Positions 21,601 to 31,840 of a stretch of DNA of 64,000 nt are shown here, piece by piece. Each line of letters opens with the position of its first letter. The stretch's first letter is position 1. Made by a program: the position numbers and the translations under genes. This stretch comes from Anolis sagrei (taxonomy: Eukaryota; Chordata; Lepidosauria; Squamata; Anolidae), in contig NC_090028.1 in assembly GCF_037176765.1 (NCBI RefSeq), forward strand, positions 20,595,234-20,659,233, given 5' to 3'. The notes under the pieces are model-generated. The model searched no databases. It was not told the origin of the DNA and saw nothing but the letters and a program-made list of their open reading frames with translations.

Positions 21601-24600
21601 AATGATTTGTTTGTAAGGTTGCTATAAATTAAAACAAGATGAACTGACACCTGTAATTATTTAGAAGTCCACCAAACAGGTACGGAACTCTACTCTTTAT
21701 TCTGGAGTAAATACAGCTTGTAAGAAATGACATTTGTGCATTAATTGCCCACTTCCTCTAACAGCCAGAACCCGCCTAGTGACCATTACCCAGAGGACCT
21801 TTTCATGGGCTCCAAAAGAAGACTGCGGAATGACCTGCCAGAAGAAATCCAACAGCTAAAGGAGCTGTTGGAATTTAAAATGCAATTAAAGATCCACGTC
21901 TTCTGGCAGAAGGTCAACTCAGTCGACTTTCAATCATGAGTTTTGATTCACATTCTACTGCTACCATAGATCAATTCAGTATCTGTGTTTGGTGCAAGTT
22001 TTTTTATGTTTTTGTGTTTTTAGCTATGTAATTTATGGTATATATTTTATGTTCATTTGTTTTTTACTTTGTTGTACCGCGCGTGGAGCCATCAGGAGAG
22101 GCAAGTAATCAATATTAGTAGCAGTATATTACTGCTACTAATTGTAAAGGTTTGGCCACTAATTTGTAATGATGCCACCAAATTGTAAGGATGCATAAAT
22201 ATAACTACTATCAATATATAGAGAGTTGGTAAAAAGGAGCCACCTCTTTGTGAGGGCTTATTATATTGATGACACAACCAATAGCTTGTAATGCTGCTTT
22301 GATCTTTCTTCAATATGTAGTGTGACTTGATTTGGAAAGGAATGGTAACATAGGCTTGACTTTAAAAAGAAACTGTAACAAGTTTATTGAGGTACAGAAG
22401 CTTGATGGTTTCAAAGTTTCCTTTCTCTTAGAGGTGCAGATCTTCAAAGGTTACATTCATAACAGTTATTAAATAACTCTTAGGCGGTCTAATTCTTCTA
22501 ACAAACAGGTCTCAAACTTAGTTCCTTTAAAAAGATGTTTCTTTCTTTAACAGATTGGTTCAGGCACACACTTATCCTTTCATTATGATGGTTCTGTTAC
22601 AATAAAGATGCATATTAGTATTTCCCTCACTTTTAGTATAAATAAGTCACTTGACTTATCTAAACTATATTGGCCCAAAGCCAAAACCTTCCTGATTCTT
22701 AATACCAAAGAATCAGCCTTCCCCTGTAGTTCTTTAACTATAGAATACCTCACTGATTCTCCACACACAACAGAACCAGCCACTTCTGCAGTTCACCGAC
22801 CACAGACTGACTGCTTTAAAATGGCTCTGCTAAGTGGCAGCTGGCTCCACCCCTATCTCCATAGCAACTCAGCTCAAAGCAAGCTAAGCTGGCTACCATC
22901 CCCCAATGTTATGCAATACTATATACTTACCCTTACAAACACTTATCTATAACAATACATAACTGTAGATAAAAATTTATACTTCATCACAGTCCTGTAT
23001 CTTGATTCACTGCAAAAGGCCTCTACTGAAACCTTCGGGGGTCCTTGCAGCACATCCAACTACAGGACAATAACAGGGCACATCCCCATTCCCTCCCACT
23101 GTTCAACAAAGAAATGGCCATAATGGGAGGCTGCCCTGCTTAAGAGGTTCGTTATGGAGGGAAACATACACCAAAAACCATAACATGAGTTGCAATGGCC
23201 TTAGCTCAACTTATGAGAACAGACTTCACCAGCTGGACCAAGCATGGACAAACTTCAGCCTTCCAGCTGTTTTGGACTTCAGCTCCCCCAATTCCTAACA
23301 GCAGGTAGGCTGTTAGGAATTGTGGGGGTTGAAGTCCAAAACACCTGGAAGGCTGAAGTTTGACCATGCCTAAGCTGGACCCATCTCTAGGTTGCATATT
23401 CTTATTTTATTAACCATATCTCATGCCTCAAGTGAACAGCACAAATTTGAACCAGAAACAGAGATTTCCAACCAGATGTTGCTGAACCTCCATTCCAGAA
23501 GCTACAGCCAACATAGTGCAGAATTCCTAGTTTAGTGCAACATGTGAGACACACAGTTTGTAGACCACTATGTGATATTATTCTTCAGAATATGTTCTCC
23601 TTGTATTATGAATCTAGTCCTCGCCTTCAAAACATAAAACCCGAAAGCCCAGTTCGATTAGTGCAATGTTTAACTTCACTATATTTACCCTAATCCGTTA
23701 CACTTAAAATATTCATCTCAATGCTTTTTTTCCATCTCAATGCTTAATTCTTCATTGTAAGTTTACTGTTGTGTCTGTGAATTATCTTTAATATTTTGAT
23801 GTGTTTGTATTCATTTGAGGCATTGAATGTTTGTCTTTTGTTTTCTTTCTGTAAACCACCCTGAGTCCCTTCGGGGAGAGAGGGCGGTCTAGAAATAAAG
23901 TTTTCTTATTATTATATGAATATATTATCAAAGTTGGTTAATATAGGACAGCAGAAACATAGATACAAACATAAGTTAAAATTACAACACAAACCAAGCT
24001 CCAAAATCAGGGAGAAAAAAAAACTCTGGATACTGTACCTTCGATACAAGTTTTCTACAAAAATGTACTTTGCACTGTGAATGGATCTCTCCATCATTTT
24101 TACGGGAGAAAGCTGCAAATTAACATTTCAAGAGTCATTTGATAGTCTGACACTTGTAGCATTTAAGATAAATGGCTACCTGACTCAAGATCCCTATAAA
24201 CAACATTTCACCAATGGAGAAGTCAACAATGGAAGAAAATGGGTGAAAAAGGAATGGTGGTAAACCTAAGCAAAAACAAATTCAACACATTGAGGCTTTA
24301 TATAATATTGTACTATGCTAATAATACAATATATTGTATATACATATAATATTATCCTGAGATGGAAGAATTTATAATGACTGTTGGTTTTCACTGATGG
24401 GTCTATGGAGCGTAATAAAATGGTCATGTTATAATATTGATAATAATATTATAATGTAATACAATATAATAGTAATAATAGTACAATATAATAATATAAT
24501 AATTATATTTTAGATGTAATAATACTAATGATATTGCAGAATGGTATAGTGCAATATAGCAATATATAATGGTAATATTGTTCTATGCTAATATAATATA

Positions 24601-27600
24601 TTGTATGTACCTATGATATTGATCATAATATTGTAATACAATATAACAATAATACAATATAATAATATAATAATTATCTATTAAATGTAATATTACCAAT
24701 AATATTGCAGTACAGTGGTATAGTACAATATATTTATTTATTTATTTATTTTATTTCTTGCATTTATTGACCGCCCCTCTCAGCCCGAGGGCGACTCTAT
24801 ATACTAATATATAATACTAATATTCTGCAATGCTAATAATATAATATATTGTATGTACTTATAATATTGATCATAATATTGTAATACAAAATAATAATAA
24901 TAATAATGATACAATATTATAATATAGTAATTATATATTATATATAGTGTATAATATTACTAATAATATTGCAGTATAGTGGTATAGTACAATATAATAA
25001 TATATAATACTAATATTGTGCTATGCTAATAATATATTGTATGTACATATAACTTGTAAGCTATTCTGAGAGGGCAGGGTATAAATATAGTAAATAAATA
25101 AATATTTCGACGAAGGCTTTCATGGCTGGAATCACTGGGTTGGTGTAGGTTTTTTCGGGCTACACGGCCATGTTCTAGAGGCATTCTCTCCTGACGTTTC
25201 GCCTGCATCTATGGCAAGCATCCTCAGAGGTTGTGAGGTCCTCACAGCCATATAGCCCGAAAAAACCTACAACGACCCAATAAATACAGGGTGAAGCAGC
25301 ATAACTTCCTTTTTTAAAATACTCGCCATTCATTGGGTTGATCTTCAAAACAATGTAAAACAAAATTTTAGGTATGCGCCTACATTATAAAAAAATTAAA
25401 ATTTCTGATTCATACAATGGGTTTTATTAAGTTTTGAAAAAAGGAAGTTATGCTGCTTCACCCTGTATTTCGGTCAGAAATTAAAACTGCTGCATTATAA
25501 GAAATAAACTTTTCTGAACATACCGTTGTCCTCATATGCTGGTCCAACATAGTAAGCTGCACATATGTCTGTAACGTTATGCCCCATCTTGTCGGATCTT
25601 GATACATTAAACTCTGAAGTAATGAGAAACATTTTTCCTGGTTATTTTATTGTCTTTTTCACCATAAAACATTTAAATATACACTTTATATTTACTTTTT
25701 TTACAATACTCAAGTTGGTTTTATTCTATGCTGAACTGAGATCTTTAGATTGTAAGTTGAGATATAAATAGTGTGATTAAATTAACTGATGTACACAGAT
25801 GAGAGCTTGCAACAAAATGTTGCAGTATTTTTTTTTCCGTGTCAGGAGAGATTTGAGAAACTGCAAACAGCTTCTGGTGTGAGAGAATTGGCCGTCTGCA
25901 AGGACGTTGCCCAGAAGACGCTTGGATGTTTTCTCATCCTGTGGGAGGCTTCTCTCACGTACCTGCATGGGAAGCTGGGGCTGACAGCCAGGAGCTCACC
26001 CCACTTTCCAGATTCGAACCACCCAACCTTTCAGTCAGCAGTTCAGCTCGCACAAGGGTTTAACCTATTGCACCATCGGGGGCTCAATGTTGCAGTATGA
26101 AGTGCTGCTGCTCAGACTCCCATTCCCTTCAATCAACTGCACATCAGTCAGTCAGCTTTCTGACATTACTAAGTATATTTCTTCAATTCTAAGAGGCACT
26201 TTTTCCTATATAAATAAACATTAGAATTGCAAGTGTGTCTTATGTATTTTTGATGGTGGTGGTATTGAAATTAGGGTGCACCTTACAATCAATGGCGTCT
26301 TACAAATGAAGAGATAAGGGTATGAATTACCGGATGTGTTTGTACACACAGTGGGAGTCCTTTACTGAGGTTTCTTTGCTATGGAAAATCCTAAAATTTA
26401 GGATTCTCACAAGGTTGTTGATACCTTTGTCTTACCATTTTGCCTCTTCAATTATCAGTCTGCAGACCTGGTAATTGACAGCTTAAAAATGGTTGAGAAA
26501 TTTATCTTTTGGAAACTTACCAGAGGATTATGGCCGCATACATTTCTCCACTTAGACACCGGTTCAGTCAATACCTGAATTTGAAATACATATTTAAAGG
26601 CACATTCTCTAGCATAACACGTTTTCAACTGAAGATACTTAATGTCAAGGAAAACCTTTACCCTTTACTTATATTTTATGGGAGAGTAGATGTTTTTGGG
26701 CAAATGAAATAACACTTCTGAAGATCTGCTATATATTTTATGCATTGTTCCTATCAGTTCAAAGAGATAACCAGGCATATCAGTCTAACAACTGAGAAAC
26801 CTCAGTTGTTAGAATACTAGTGGATATTTACTACTAAGGAGAAGATTCACTCAAACAAGTATTTAACTCTTTCTTCTCAGGAAAATCATACTTTACAAAA
26901 GGTTATGATTATTCCAAATAGTGTGAACACCAATTAATCTCCAAAATAGTCATGTTTCCAAAAGGCTATGGTCTATTAAAGGCCATGTATAAAAAGACTT
27001 AGGGCACTGAACTCAAACTTGTTAAAGGCAAACTAATCTTCAGGCCGCTGCCATCAGTTAAAGTACTATGCTGAGGTGATTCCTATAGAGAAACTTTTAA
27101 GTCTTCACTGCCACCAAATGTATAGAATCTGTTTCTCTAACTTGTTTAGAGATTCTTCAGTAAAGCTGCTTTTAAAACTTCACCCAGAGGCACACGTGAG
27201 GCAGATGTTGTGAGCAATAAAACAATGATGTTTATTTGAGAGAACTTGAACAAATCAGATATAAAGCTTAGTTGGTTTCAAAGTACTGGCATAAAAAGCT
27301 TGTGGTTACTTTAAGCAGTTCCATTCTTAGTTACACAGGAACACTTCTTGGTTGCACTTAAACACTTAACTCACGAGAATCTAGCAGACTTTCCTCTGAT
27401 TAGACTTCTTTGACTACACACAGTCCTTTCTCTAGGATCTGTTCCTCTTCAGTATTCCAGGTATTCTTTCTCTAATAGCAATCTGAATACTACTCTAATC
27501 TACCTTCCTTAAAACTCAGAGTCTATCTGACTCAAGCACCAGAACCTATCTCTTCAATACCTAGATTTAATCTGCCTGATTCAATCCACCCACACTCTCT

Positions 27601-30600
27601 CTCGGCCAGTTACTAACTCCCCTCATTTCCCATGTTTAGAAACCTTTCTTTCTAAACACACAACCTTTGAGTAACTAAAATGGATTCCCCTGGCACCCTT
27701 TCCAAAATGGCTGCCGAACTTCTTGGGCCTACTTTTTCCTAGGCTTTTCCTAACTTAACAGGTAGGGATTTCACTACACCATGCCTTTCAAAAATGCTCT
27801 GCCCCTTAACCCTAGGAAAGCAATGAGTGGGATCTTGCAAAGATTTCAGAACTATACAAATCTTGGCCTAATCGAGAGGTCACACAAGCAAAATATAATA
27901 AAATCTAAAATTGGGCTTAAGCGGCTGAGAGGGGAAAGGAAAGGGCCTGAGGTTGTTAGGAATTGTGGAAGTCCAAAACACCTGGAAGGAGGGCCCAAGT
28001 TTGCCCATGACTGATATAGCAGAATTCACAAACACATTACCTCAATGTTGGTGTTTTTAGCAAAATATTCCAGGCATGTAGTTTTACCACTTGCAATGTT
28101 TCCTTCAATGCAAATCTGATAAAAACAAAAGCAAAACAGTATAGTCAATCAATGCTAAATGAAATGCTAGGTCAGAAAACTAAAGACTTCTGCTTTTTTT
28201 AAAAAAAAAAGTGATACACATATAACATATGGAACATTGGGGAACATAATCAGCCATACGAAAGGAAAGATTTTACCCATTTTGTGCATATTTATAATTT
28301 CAAATCCCAATCTTGTATTTAAGAATACACCAATGCTTTTTTGGCTTATGTTTTACTTGTGTATTCTTTCACTACATCATATGCAATTAACTTTGTGTTT
28401 TATCAAAGGCTTTCATGGCCAGAATCACTGAATTACTGTGAGTTTACTAGGCTGTATGGCCATGTTCCAGAAAAATTCTCTCCTGACATTTCTCCCACAT
28501 CTATGGCAGGCATCCTCAGAGGTTGAGGGGTCTGTTGGAAACTAGGCAAGTGGGATTTATATCTGTGCTAATGTATACAAGCTAATACCTTCCAACAAAG
28601 GATTCCCCCAGGCAGGAATCAGTTAGGTTTTGAAGTTGCAAGGTTATTCATTCATTTATTTATTGATTTGCCATATTTGTACCCCGCCCTTCTCAACCCC
28701 AAAGGGGACTCAGAGCAGCTTCGCATATCGGCAACAATTCAATGCCTTAAAAACATACAATTGGTAAAAACATCTACATTAAAAACAGAGAATTAGAACA
28801 CATAAAAACAGTTACATCAATAATAAAATCACATAATACAATGTCGTAGGCCAGAGCCATTCCAAAATGTCATTGCACAGATGCTTTGTTCATTTATTGT
28901 ACTGCAGTTGATCTCCTAAAGCTTGGTCCCATCATAATAATAATCATCATCATCATCTTTATTTAATACCCTGCCACGATCTCCCCAATGGGGACTCGGG
29001 GCGGCTTACATGAGGCCAAGCCCAACAGCACATTACAATAAAGTAAAATCAAAACACAATAACAACACAGTAAAATACATACAACATGTGAGTACAAAAA
29101 TGATAAAGCAAGATCATACACAGTAAAATAACATAACATAACAATGAGCGCAAAATAAAACTAACATACTAAAAATACTAAAATCAGGATGAGATAGGGA
29201 TGGAGCGGACTGTTTGTGGGGGAGAAACTCATAAGGAACGGGGTCATAAATATAGACCTTCATACAGGTGGGGAAATATACTCTGGGGACATGTTTTAAC
29301 TTACTTCCTGGAGACTAAAAGGGAAGGAGCTGATTAAATATCACTGGGGGGGGGAGAGTTCCACAGCCAAGGGGCCACCACCGAGAAGGCCCTGCCTCTC
29401 ACCCCCGCCAACCACGCCTGCTGAAGAGGCGGGACCAAGAGCAGGGCCTCTCTAGAAAATGTTAATCTCCACGAATCAGTGCTGATCAAGGTCTAAAATT
29501 GCAATGTTCACAGTTGCCTCCAACAGACAAGAGTTCTTTCTTTCTCCCACCATGGACATTATTCCACTAGGCAAGCAGGTATATAAACCCAGCTTGCCTA
29601 GTTTTCAAGAGACCTCACAACCTCTGAGGATGCCTGCCATAGATGTGGGAGAAACCTCAGGAGATAATGCTTCTGTAACATGGCCACAGTCCAGAAAACT
29701 CACAGCAACCCAATTAACTTTGCCTTTGTTGGCATCATACTTACAGTTGTCTTCTTTTTTCCTCCATTGTCTTGGTGTTTATCTTAAAAGAAAAAGAGGG
29801 GGAGGGGAATATTTAGGAAGTAACTCAAGACTATTTGCGTTCAGATTATATTTCAGTGATACCCACATTTGGTATAATAAAGGGGGTAATGTCTCAACCT
29901 GGTATCCTCGAGAGATTTTGCAGTGCAAAACCAGCAGCTCGAGCCAGTCTGGCCAATAACTGGGGAATTACATAAATTGTCATGCAAAGAAAGCATGGAG
30001 TATTGTCGAAGGCTTTCATGGCCGGAATCACTGGTTTGTTGTAGGTTTTTTCGGGCTATATGGCCATTTTCTAGAGGCATTCTCTCCTGAGGTTTCGCCT
30101 GCATCTATGGCAAGCATCCTCATAGTTCGTGAGGATGAGGATGCTTGCCATTGATGCAGGCGAAACATCTGTGCCAGCTCCACTGGCTGCCGATTCAGTT
30201 CCAAGCACAATTCAAGGTGCTGGTTTTGACCGGACCTATACGGTTCCGGTCCAGTGTATCTGTCGGAACGTATCTCCCTCTACGTCCCACCCCGGAGTCT
30301 GAGATCATCTGGGGAGGCCCTGCTCTTGACCCCACCACTGTCACAAGTGAGGCTGGTGGAGACGAGGAGCAGGGCTTTCTCAGTGGTGGCCCCTCACCTG
30401 TGGAATTCACTCCTGGGGGAAATCAGGGCATCACCATCCCTCCTCGCCTTCAGGAGGAGGGTGAAAACGTGGTTATGGGACAAGGCCTTTGGGCACTCTG
30501 GCGATTAAATCAGACAACCAGACGAGTATGTCCAACAGGATTGAAGAAGTGGAAAGTAAAACTAGATCTATGAGTTAGCGAACGCTGACCATGTAAGAGG

Positions 30601-31840
30601 AGAAAATGGGTTTGTATTGGTTTTATTGATTTTATTGATTTTATGGTTATAATGCATGAATTGTTGTTAACTGTGAATTGATGTAATTTTGTATATGATT
30701 GTTTTATGATGCAGGCGTCGAATTGTGCCTTTACTTTTGTAAGCCGCCCTGAGTCCCCTTCGGGGTGAGAAGGGCGGGGTAAAAGAACCCCAAATAAATA
30801 AATAAATAAATAATGCCTCTAGAACATGGCCATATAGCCCAAAAAAACCTACAACGACCCAAATAAATAGTTTCGTTCTTGCACACCCCTGGTGGTCCAC
30901 AGACCACTGATTGGGAACCACTGCTTTACATTATGGAACGTTGGTGGACAGGAAAAGAGATTGAAAGATGGCCTCAAAGCCAACCTTAAAATCTCTGGCA
31001 TAGACACTGAGAACTGGGAAACCCTGGCCCTTGAGCACTCCAGCTGGAGGTCAGCTGTGACCAGCAGTGCTGCAGATTTCGAGGAGGCACGAGTGGAGGG
31101 TGAAAGAGAGAAACGTGCCAGGACGAAGGTGCGTCAAGCCAACCCCGACCGGGACCGCCTTCCACCTGGACACCAATGTCTTCACTGTGGGAGAAGATGC
31201 GGGTCAAGAATAGGGCTCCACAGCCACCTACGAACCCACAAGAATATTGGAAGACCATCTTACTCGTCCAACGAGGGATCGCCTAAGTAAGTAAGTAAAG
31301 TATATACCTCTATGAATTTTCCTTTTTTTTCAAATGATAATCCGGCCCTCCAACAGTTTGAGGGACAGTGACCTGGCCCTCTGTTTAAAAAGTTTGAACA
31401 TGGCCATATAGCCCGAAAAAACCTACAACCCAAAGCATGGAGTGTTGGCAGTAGTCAAGCTAGAACAGGCCTGGGCAAACTTCGGCCCTCCCTCCATTTG
31501 TTTTGGACTTCAACTCCCACAATTGTGGGAATTGTGGGAGTTGAAGTCCAAAACAAATGGAGGGAGGGCCGAAGTTTGCCCAGGCCTGTTCTAGCTTGAC
31601 TACTGCCAACACTCCATGTTTTCTTTGCACGACAATTTATGTAATCCCCAGTTATTTATGTAATCCCCAGTCCAAGACACCTGGAGGGAGGACCCAAGTT
31701 TGCCCAGGCTTGCCATCAAGCAAAAGGCCCTCACCTGGACCGGCCCCTTCCTGCGTCTTCGGAGGGCAGGAGCTCATGCGGAACCCGAGGCTCCGGCACA
31801 GGAGGGACCCAGGCCGGCAGAGCCACGCAGGAAGCCGCAT
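16048..31840 (-). CDS. TK2: Thymidine kinase 2, mitochondrial (complete, 10 exons)
   Basis: TK2 phosphorylates thymidine and deoxycytidine in the mitochondrial matrix, the first step of dNTP salvage for mtDNA. Ten exons on the minus strand join in frame to 261 residues (human: 265): 31735-31840, 29745-29782, 28041-28115, 26521-26574, 25524-25613, 24039-24112, 21392-21480, 19160-19239, 17836-17916, 16048-16146. All internal borders are GT-AG. Visible motifs: P-loop GNIASGKT (53-60), LTEPVSKW (75-82), [12 protein letters not shown], the ERS signature (129-131) in [29 protein letters not shown], the Arg-rich lid [27 protein letters not shown] and DRILTP. The first 35 residues are Arg-rich and poor in acidic residues, as in a mitochondrial presequence. 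The start is the first in-frame ATG; a TAG lies two codons upstream. One notable change is NVCGHNPL where human has NVRGHNPL. The gene is divergent from CKLF, as in mammals. Introns are mostly transposon sequence. Confidence 0.96.
16236..16855 (-). mobile_element. L2 LINE, 3' part
   Basis: Reverse strand: [33 protein letters not shown] and [12 protein letters not shown], then a 3' UTR to an (ATT)n tail at about 16236-16278. Confidence 0.88.
16925..17155 (+). mobile_element. CR1 LINE 3' end fragment
   Basis: Degraded CR1 end: GAGCTGTTTGGCCGTGGAAT, TTTTTAAGCAGAGGCTAGAT, GAGGTCTCTTCCAGCTCC. Confidence 0.75.
17448..17562 (+). mobile_element. Sauria-type SINE, internally deleted
   Basis: The head CCCTGGTGGTGCAGCGGGTT joins almost directly to the tail GACTAGACTTAATGTCAGGG. 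Confidence 0.8.
17650..17712. mobile_element. Foldback hAT MITE, one arm
   Basis: Right arm only: GGAATTGTGGGAGTTGAAGT, CAAAACACCTAGAGGGCC, TTTGCCCATG. Confidence 0.75.
17836..17916 (-). CDS. TK2: TK2 exon 9
   Basis: 81 nt encoding [20 protein letters not shown] and KVPSPVL; acceptor TGTTTAG, donor CTT|GTAAGT. Confidence 0.93.
18460..18690. repeat. (TAA)n/(ATT)n repeats with a LINE tail remnant
   Basis: Two simple trinucleotide runs (about 18464-18515 and 18640-18678) bracket about 120 bp with a weak L2-tail look (CCTCTCCCTACAGCTCGAGG). Confidence 0.6.
18700..19058 (+). mobile_element. Sauria-type SINE, long subfamily
   Basis: Head GGCACAGCGCGTTAAACTG, body through CATGCAGTCATGCCGACCAC, and BovB-like 3' end ACGACTAGGCTTAATGTCA. 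Confidence 0.85.
19160..19239 (-). CDS. TK2: TK2 exon 8 (lid)
   Basis: 80 nt encoding [20 protein letters not shown] and EEKVIPM; acceptor AATGGCAG, donor ATG|GTAAGG. It contains the Arg-rich lid that closes over the nucleotide. Confidence 0.95.
19352..20245 (-). mobile_element. L2 LINE, RT C-terminus with intact frame
   Basis: The reverse strand has a 211-residue open frame (20232-19597): [56 protein letters not shown] and ending [11 protein letters not shown]. This looks like one of the younger L2 copies here. Confidence 0.9.
20337..21175. mobile_element. hAT element of the CAGTGTTTCTCAACC family
   Basis: Family blocks CTTCATAACTGTAATTTTGC, GGATGTATTTTCATTCACTG and repeated GAGCATTCTGAACTCCACCA. 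Tandem reuse of the central 230-bp block is visible. The ends are decayed. Confidence 0.8.
21392..21480 (-). CDS. TK2: TK2 exon 7
   Basis: 89 nt encoding [20 protein letters not shown] and NLSVSVDLI; acceptor CTGTTACAG, donor ATAG|GTAAGT. Confidence 0.95.
21740..22100 (+). mobile_element. LINE 3' fragment (L2-like, divergent)
   Basis: Coding trace [29 protein letters not shown], followed by a tail with TTGTACCGCGCGTGGAGCC. It resembles 48945-49135 but is more diverged than other L2 copies. Confidence 0.55.
22335..23000 (-). mobile_element. Possible solo LTR fossil
   Basis: The reverse strand has a GC-richer leading part (GGAGATAGGGGTGGAGCC), a long body and a CTCAATAAAC block near 22390, as in an LTR. 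No internal region is visible. Family not assigned. Confidence 0.3.
23239..23372. mobile_element. Foldback hAT MITE with 8-bp target duplication
   Basis: Mirrored arms (CAGCTGTTTTGGACTTCAG and complement) with ends AAGCATGG and CCATGCCTA. AGCTGGAC flanks both sides (23231-23238 and 23373-23380), which places this foldback family with hAT elements. Confidence 0.88.
24039..24112 (-). CDS. TK2: TK2 exon 6 (ERS motif)
   Basis: 74 nt encoding [20 protein letters not shown] and NLYR plus two bases of Ser; acceptor ATTTGCAG, donor AAG|GTACAG. It holds the ERS substrate-site motif. Confidence 0.95.
24305..25060. repeat. AT-rich imperfect tandem repeat, units about 190-270 bp
   Basis: A unit starting near CTATGCTAATAATA-ATATATTGTATGTAC recurs at about 24315, 24575, 24830 and 25020, each with GATCATAATATTGTAATAC and ATATTGCAGTATAGTGG. 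A short L2 tail (24732-24800, GACCGCCCCTCTCAGCCCG) interrupts it. Confidence 0.75.
25105..25285. mobile_element. Penelope-like terminal sequence
   Basis: CGACGAAGGCTTTCATGG, GACGTTTCGCCTGCATCTAT and a mirrored end CATATAGCCCGAAAAAACC. Confidence 0.65.
25286..25468. mobile_element. Mariner-type MITE
   Basis: The 183-bp element starts ACAGGGTGAAGCAGCATAAC and ends in the exact complement, with TA beside each end. The interior matches the 3' end of the transposase-bearing element at 33711-34258 (TTGATCTTCAAAAC, GTAAAACAAAA, TTTAGGTATGCGCCTACATT), so it is a deletion derivative of that family. Confidence 0.88.
25524..25613 (-). CDS. TK2: TK2 exon 5
   Basis: 90 nt encoding [20 protein letters not shown] and [10 protein letters not shown]; acceptor TTACTTCAG, donor ACG|GTATGT. 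It matches human [20 protein letters not shown]. Confidence 0.95.
25836..26090 (-). mobile_element. Sauria-type SINE, minus strand
   Basis: Reverse strand runs from CCCGATGGTGCAATAGGTTA to CTCCTGACACGG through AAACTGCAAACAGC-like sequence; the 3' end abuts a T run. Confidence 0.85.
26091..26520. other. TK2 intron 4, no feature recognised
   Basis: Low-GC single-copy-looking intron sequence between the SINE and TK2 exon 4. Confidence 0.4.
26521..26574 (-). CDS. TK2: TK2 exon 4
   Basis: 54 nt encoding [18 protein letters not shown]; acceptor ATTCAG, donor CTG|GTAAGT. Cys replaces the Arg of human NVRGHNPL, one base change from an Arg codon (CGC to TGC). Confidence 0.95.
26750..27790 (-). mobile_element. 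Possible LTR-class fossil in TK2 intron 3
   Basis: The reverse strand shows CTCAAATAAAC near 27220 after a pyrimidine/purine-rich body (about 27230-27780). Its layout is like the stretch at 22335-23000. No coding domain was recognised and the borders are uncertain. Confidence 0.25.
27908..28017. mobile_element. Foldback hAT MITE, right half
   Basis: GCTTAAGCGGCTGAGAGGGG, GGGCCTGAGGTTGTTAGGAA, ending GTTTGCCCATGACTG. It ends 24 bp from the TK2 exon 3 donor. Confidence 0.8.
28041..28115 (-). CDS. TK2: TK2 exon 3 (P-loop)
   Basis: 75 nt encoding [20 protein letters not shown] and NTNIE. It contains the ATP-binding P-loop. Acceptor TTTATCAG, donor GAG|GTAATG. Confidence 0.95.
28398..29725 (+). 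mobile_element. Penelope-like element remnant with L2 insertions
   Basis: An inverted terminal part (28398-28570, AAAGGCTTTCATGGCC) is followed by plus-strand Penelope 3' sequence (CAACAAAGGATTCCCCCAGG). L2 copies interrupt this, and it resumes about 29466 (TTGCCTCCAACAGACAAGAG) to the terminus at 29725. Confidence 0.65.
28645..29465 (-). mobile_element. Two L2 LINE 3' fragments
   Basis: Two tails in the same direction: 28645-28870 (ACCCCGCCCTTCTCAACCCC) and 28930-29465 (CCTGCCACGATCTCCCCAAT). The second reaches the conserved GGCCACCACCGAGAAGGCCC coding block. Confidence 0.8.
29745..29782 (-). CDS. TK2: TK2 exon 2
   Basis: 38-nt exon encoding (D)[12 protein letters not shown], the equivalent of human DKEQEKEKKSV. 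Acceptor CTTTTAAG, donor GTAAGT. A Penelope-derived sequence ends about 20 bp beyond the donor. Confidence 0.85.
30001..30867. mobile_element. Penelope-like palindromic end split by an L2 copy
   Basis: TGTCGAAGGCTTTCATGGCC to GGCGAAACATC (30165), then L2, then GCCTCTAGAACATGGCCATA (from 30815). The two Penelope parts face each other. Confidence 0.65.
30168..30813 (+). mobile_element. L2 LINE, 3' part
   Basis: [54 protein letters not shown], then 3' UTR, GTAAGCCGCCCTGAGTCCCC and an (AAAT)n tail. Confidence 0.88.
30930..31300 (+). mobile_element. Probable LINE-derived 3' ORF with a C2H2-like finger
   Basis: A frame encodes [35 protein letters not shown], then [20 protein letters not shown] plus H, and ends just before a (TAAG)n run. 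The K-x-L-K-x2-L-x5-I and R-x-W-R pattern followed by one C2H2-like finger is common at the 3' end of some non-LTR elements. The family is not fixed. Confidence 0.5.
31327..31398. mobile_element. hAT MITE fragment (CAGGGGTCCTCAAAC family)
   Basis: AAATGATAATCCGGCCCTCC, AACAGTTTGAGGGACAGTG, as in 7946-8292. Confidence 0.7.
31436..31618. repeat. Perfect palindrome, 89-bp arms, 5-nt loop
   Basis: 31436-31524 and 31530-31618 are exact reverse complements. The inner part is a foldback hAT MITE (GGCCTGGGCAAACTTCGGCC). The outer 27 bp (CATGGAGTGTTGGCAGTAGT and on) look like flanking sequence, and a related flank occurs near 29993. It lies in TK2 intron 1, 117 bp from the exon 1 donor. Confidence 0.95.

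Noticed and set aside
24305-25060. CRISPR-like spaced repeats
   Set aside because: Units are long, imperfect and AT-only, in a vertebrate intron; this is a tandem array, not CRISPR.
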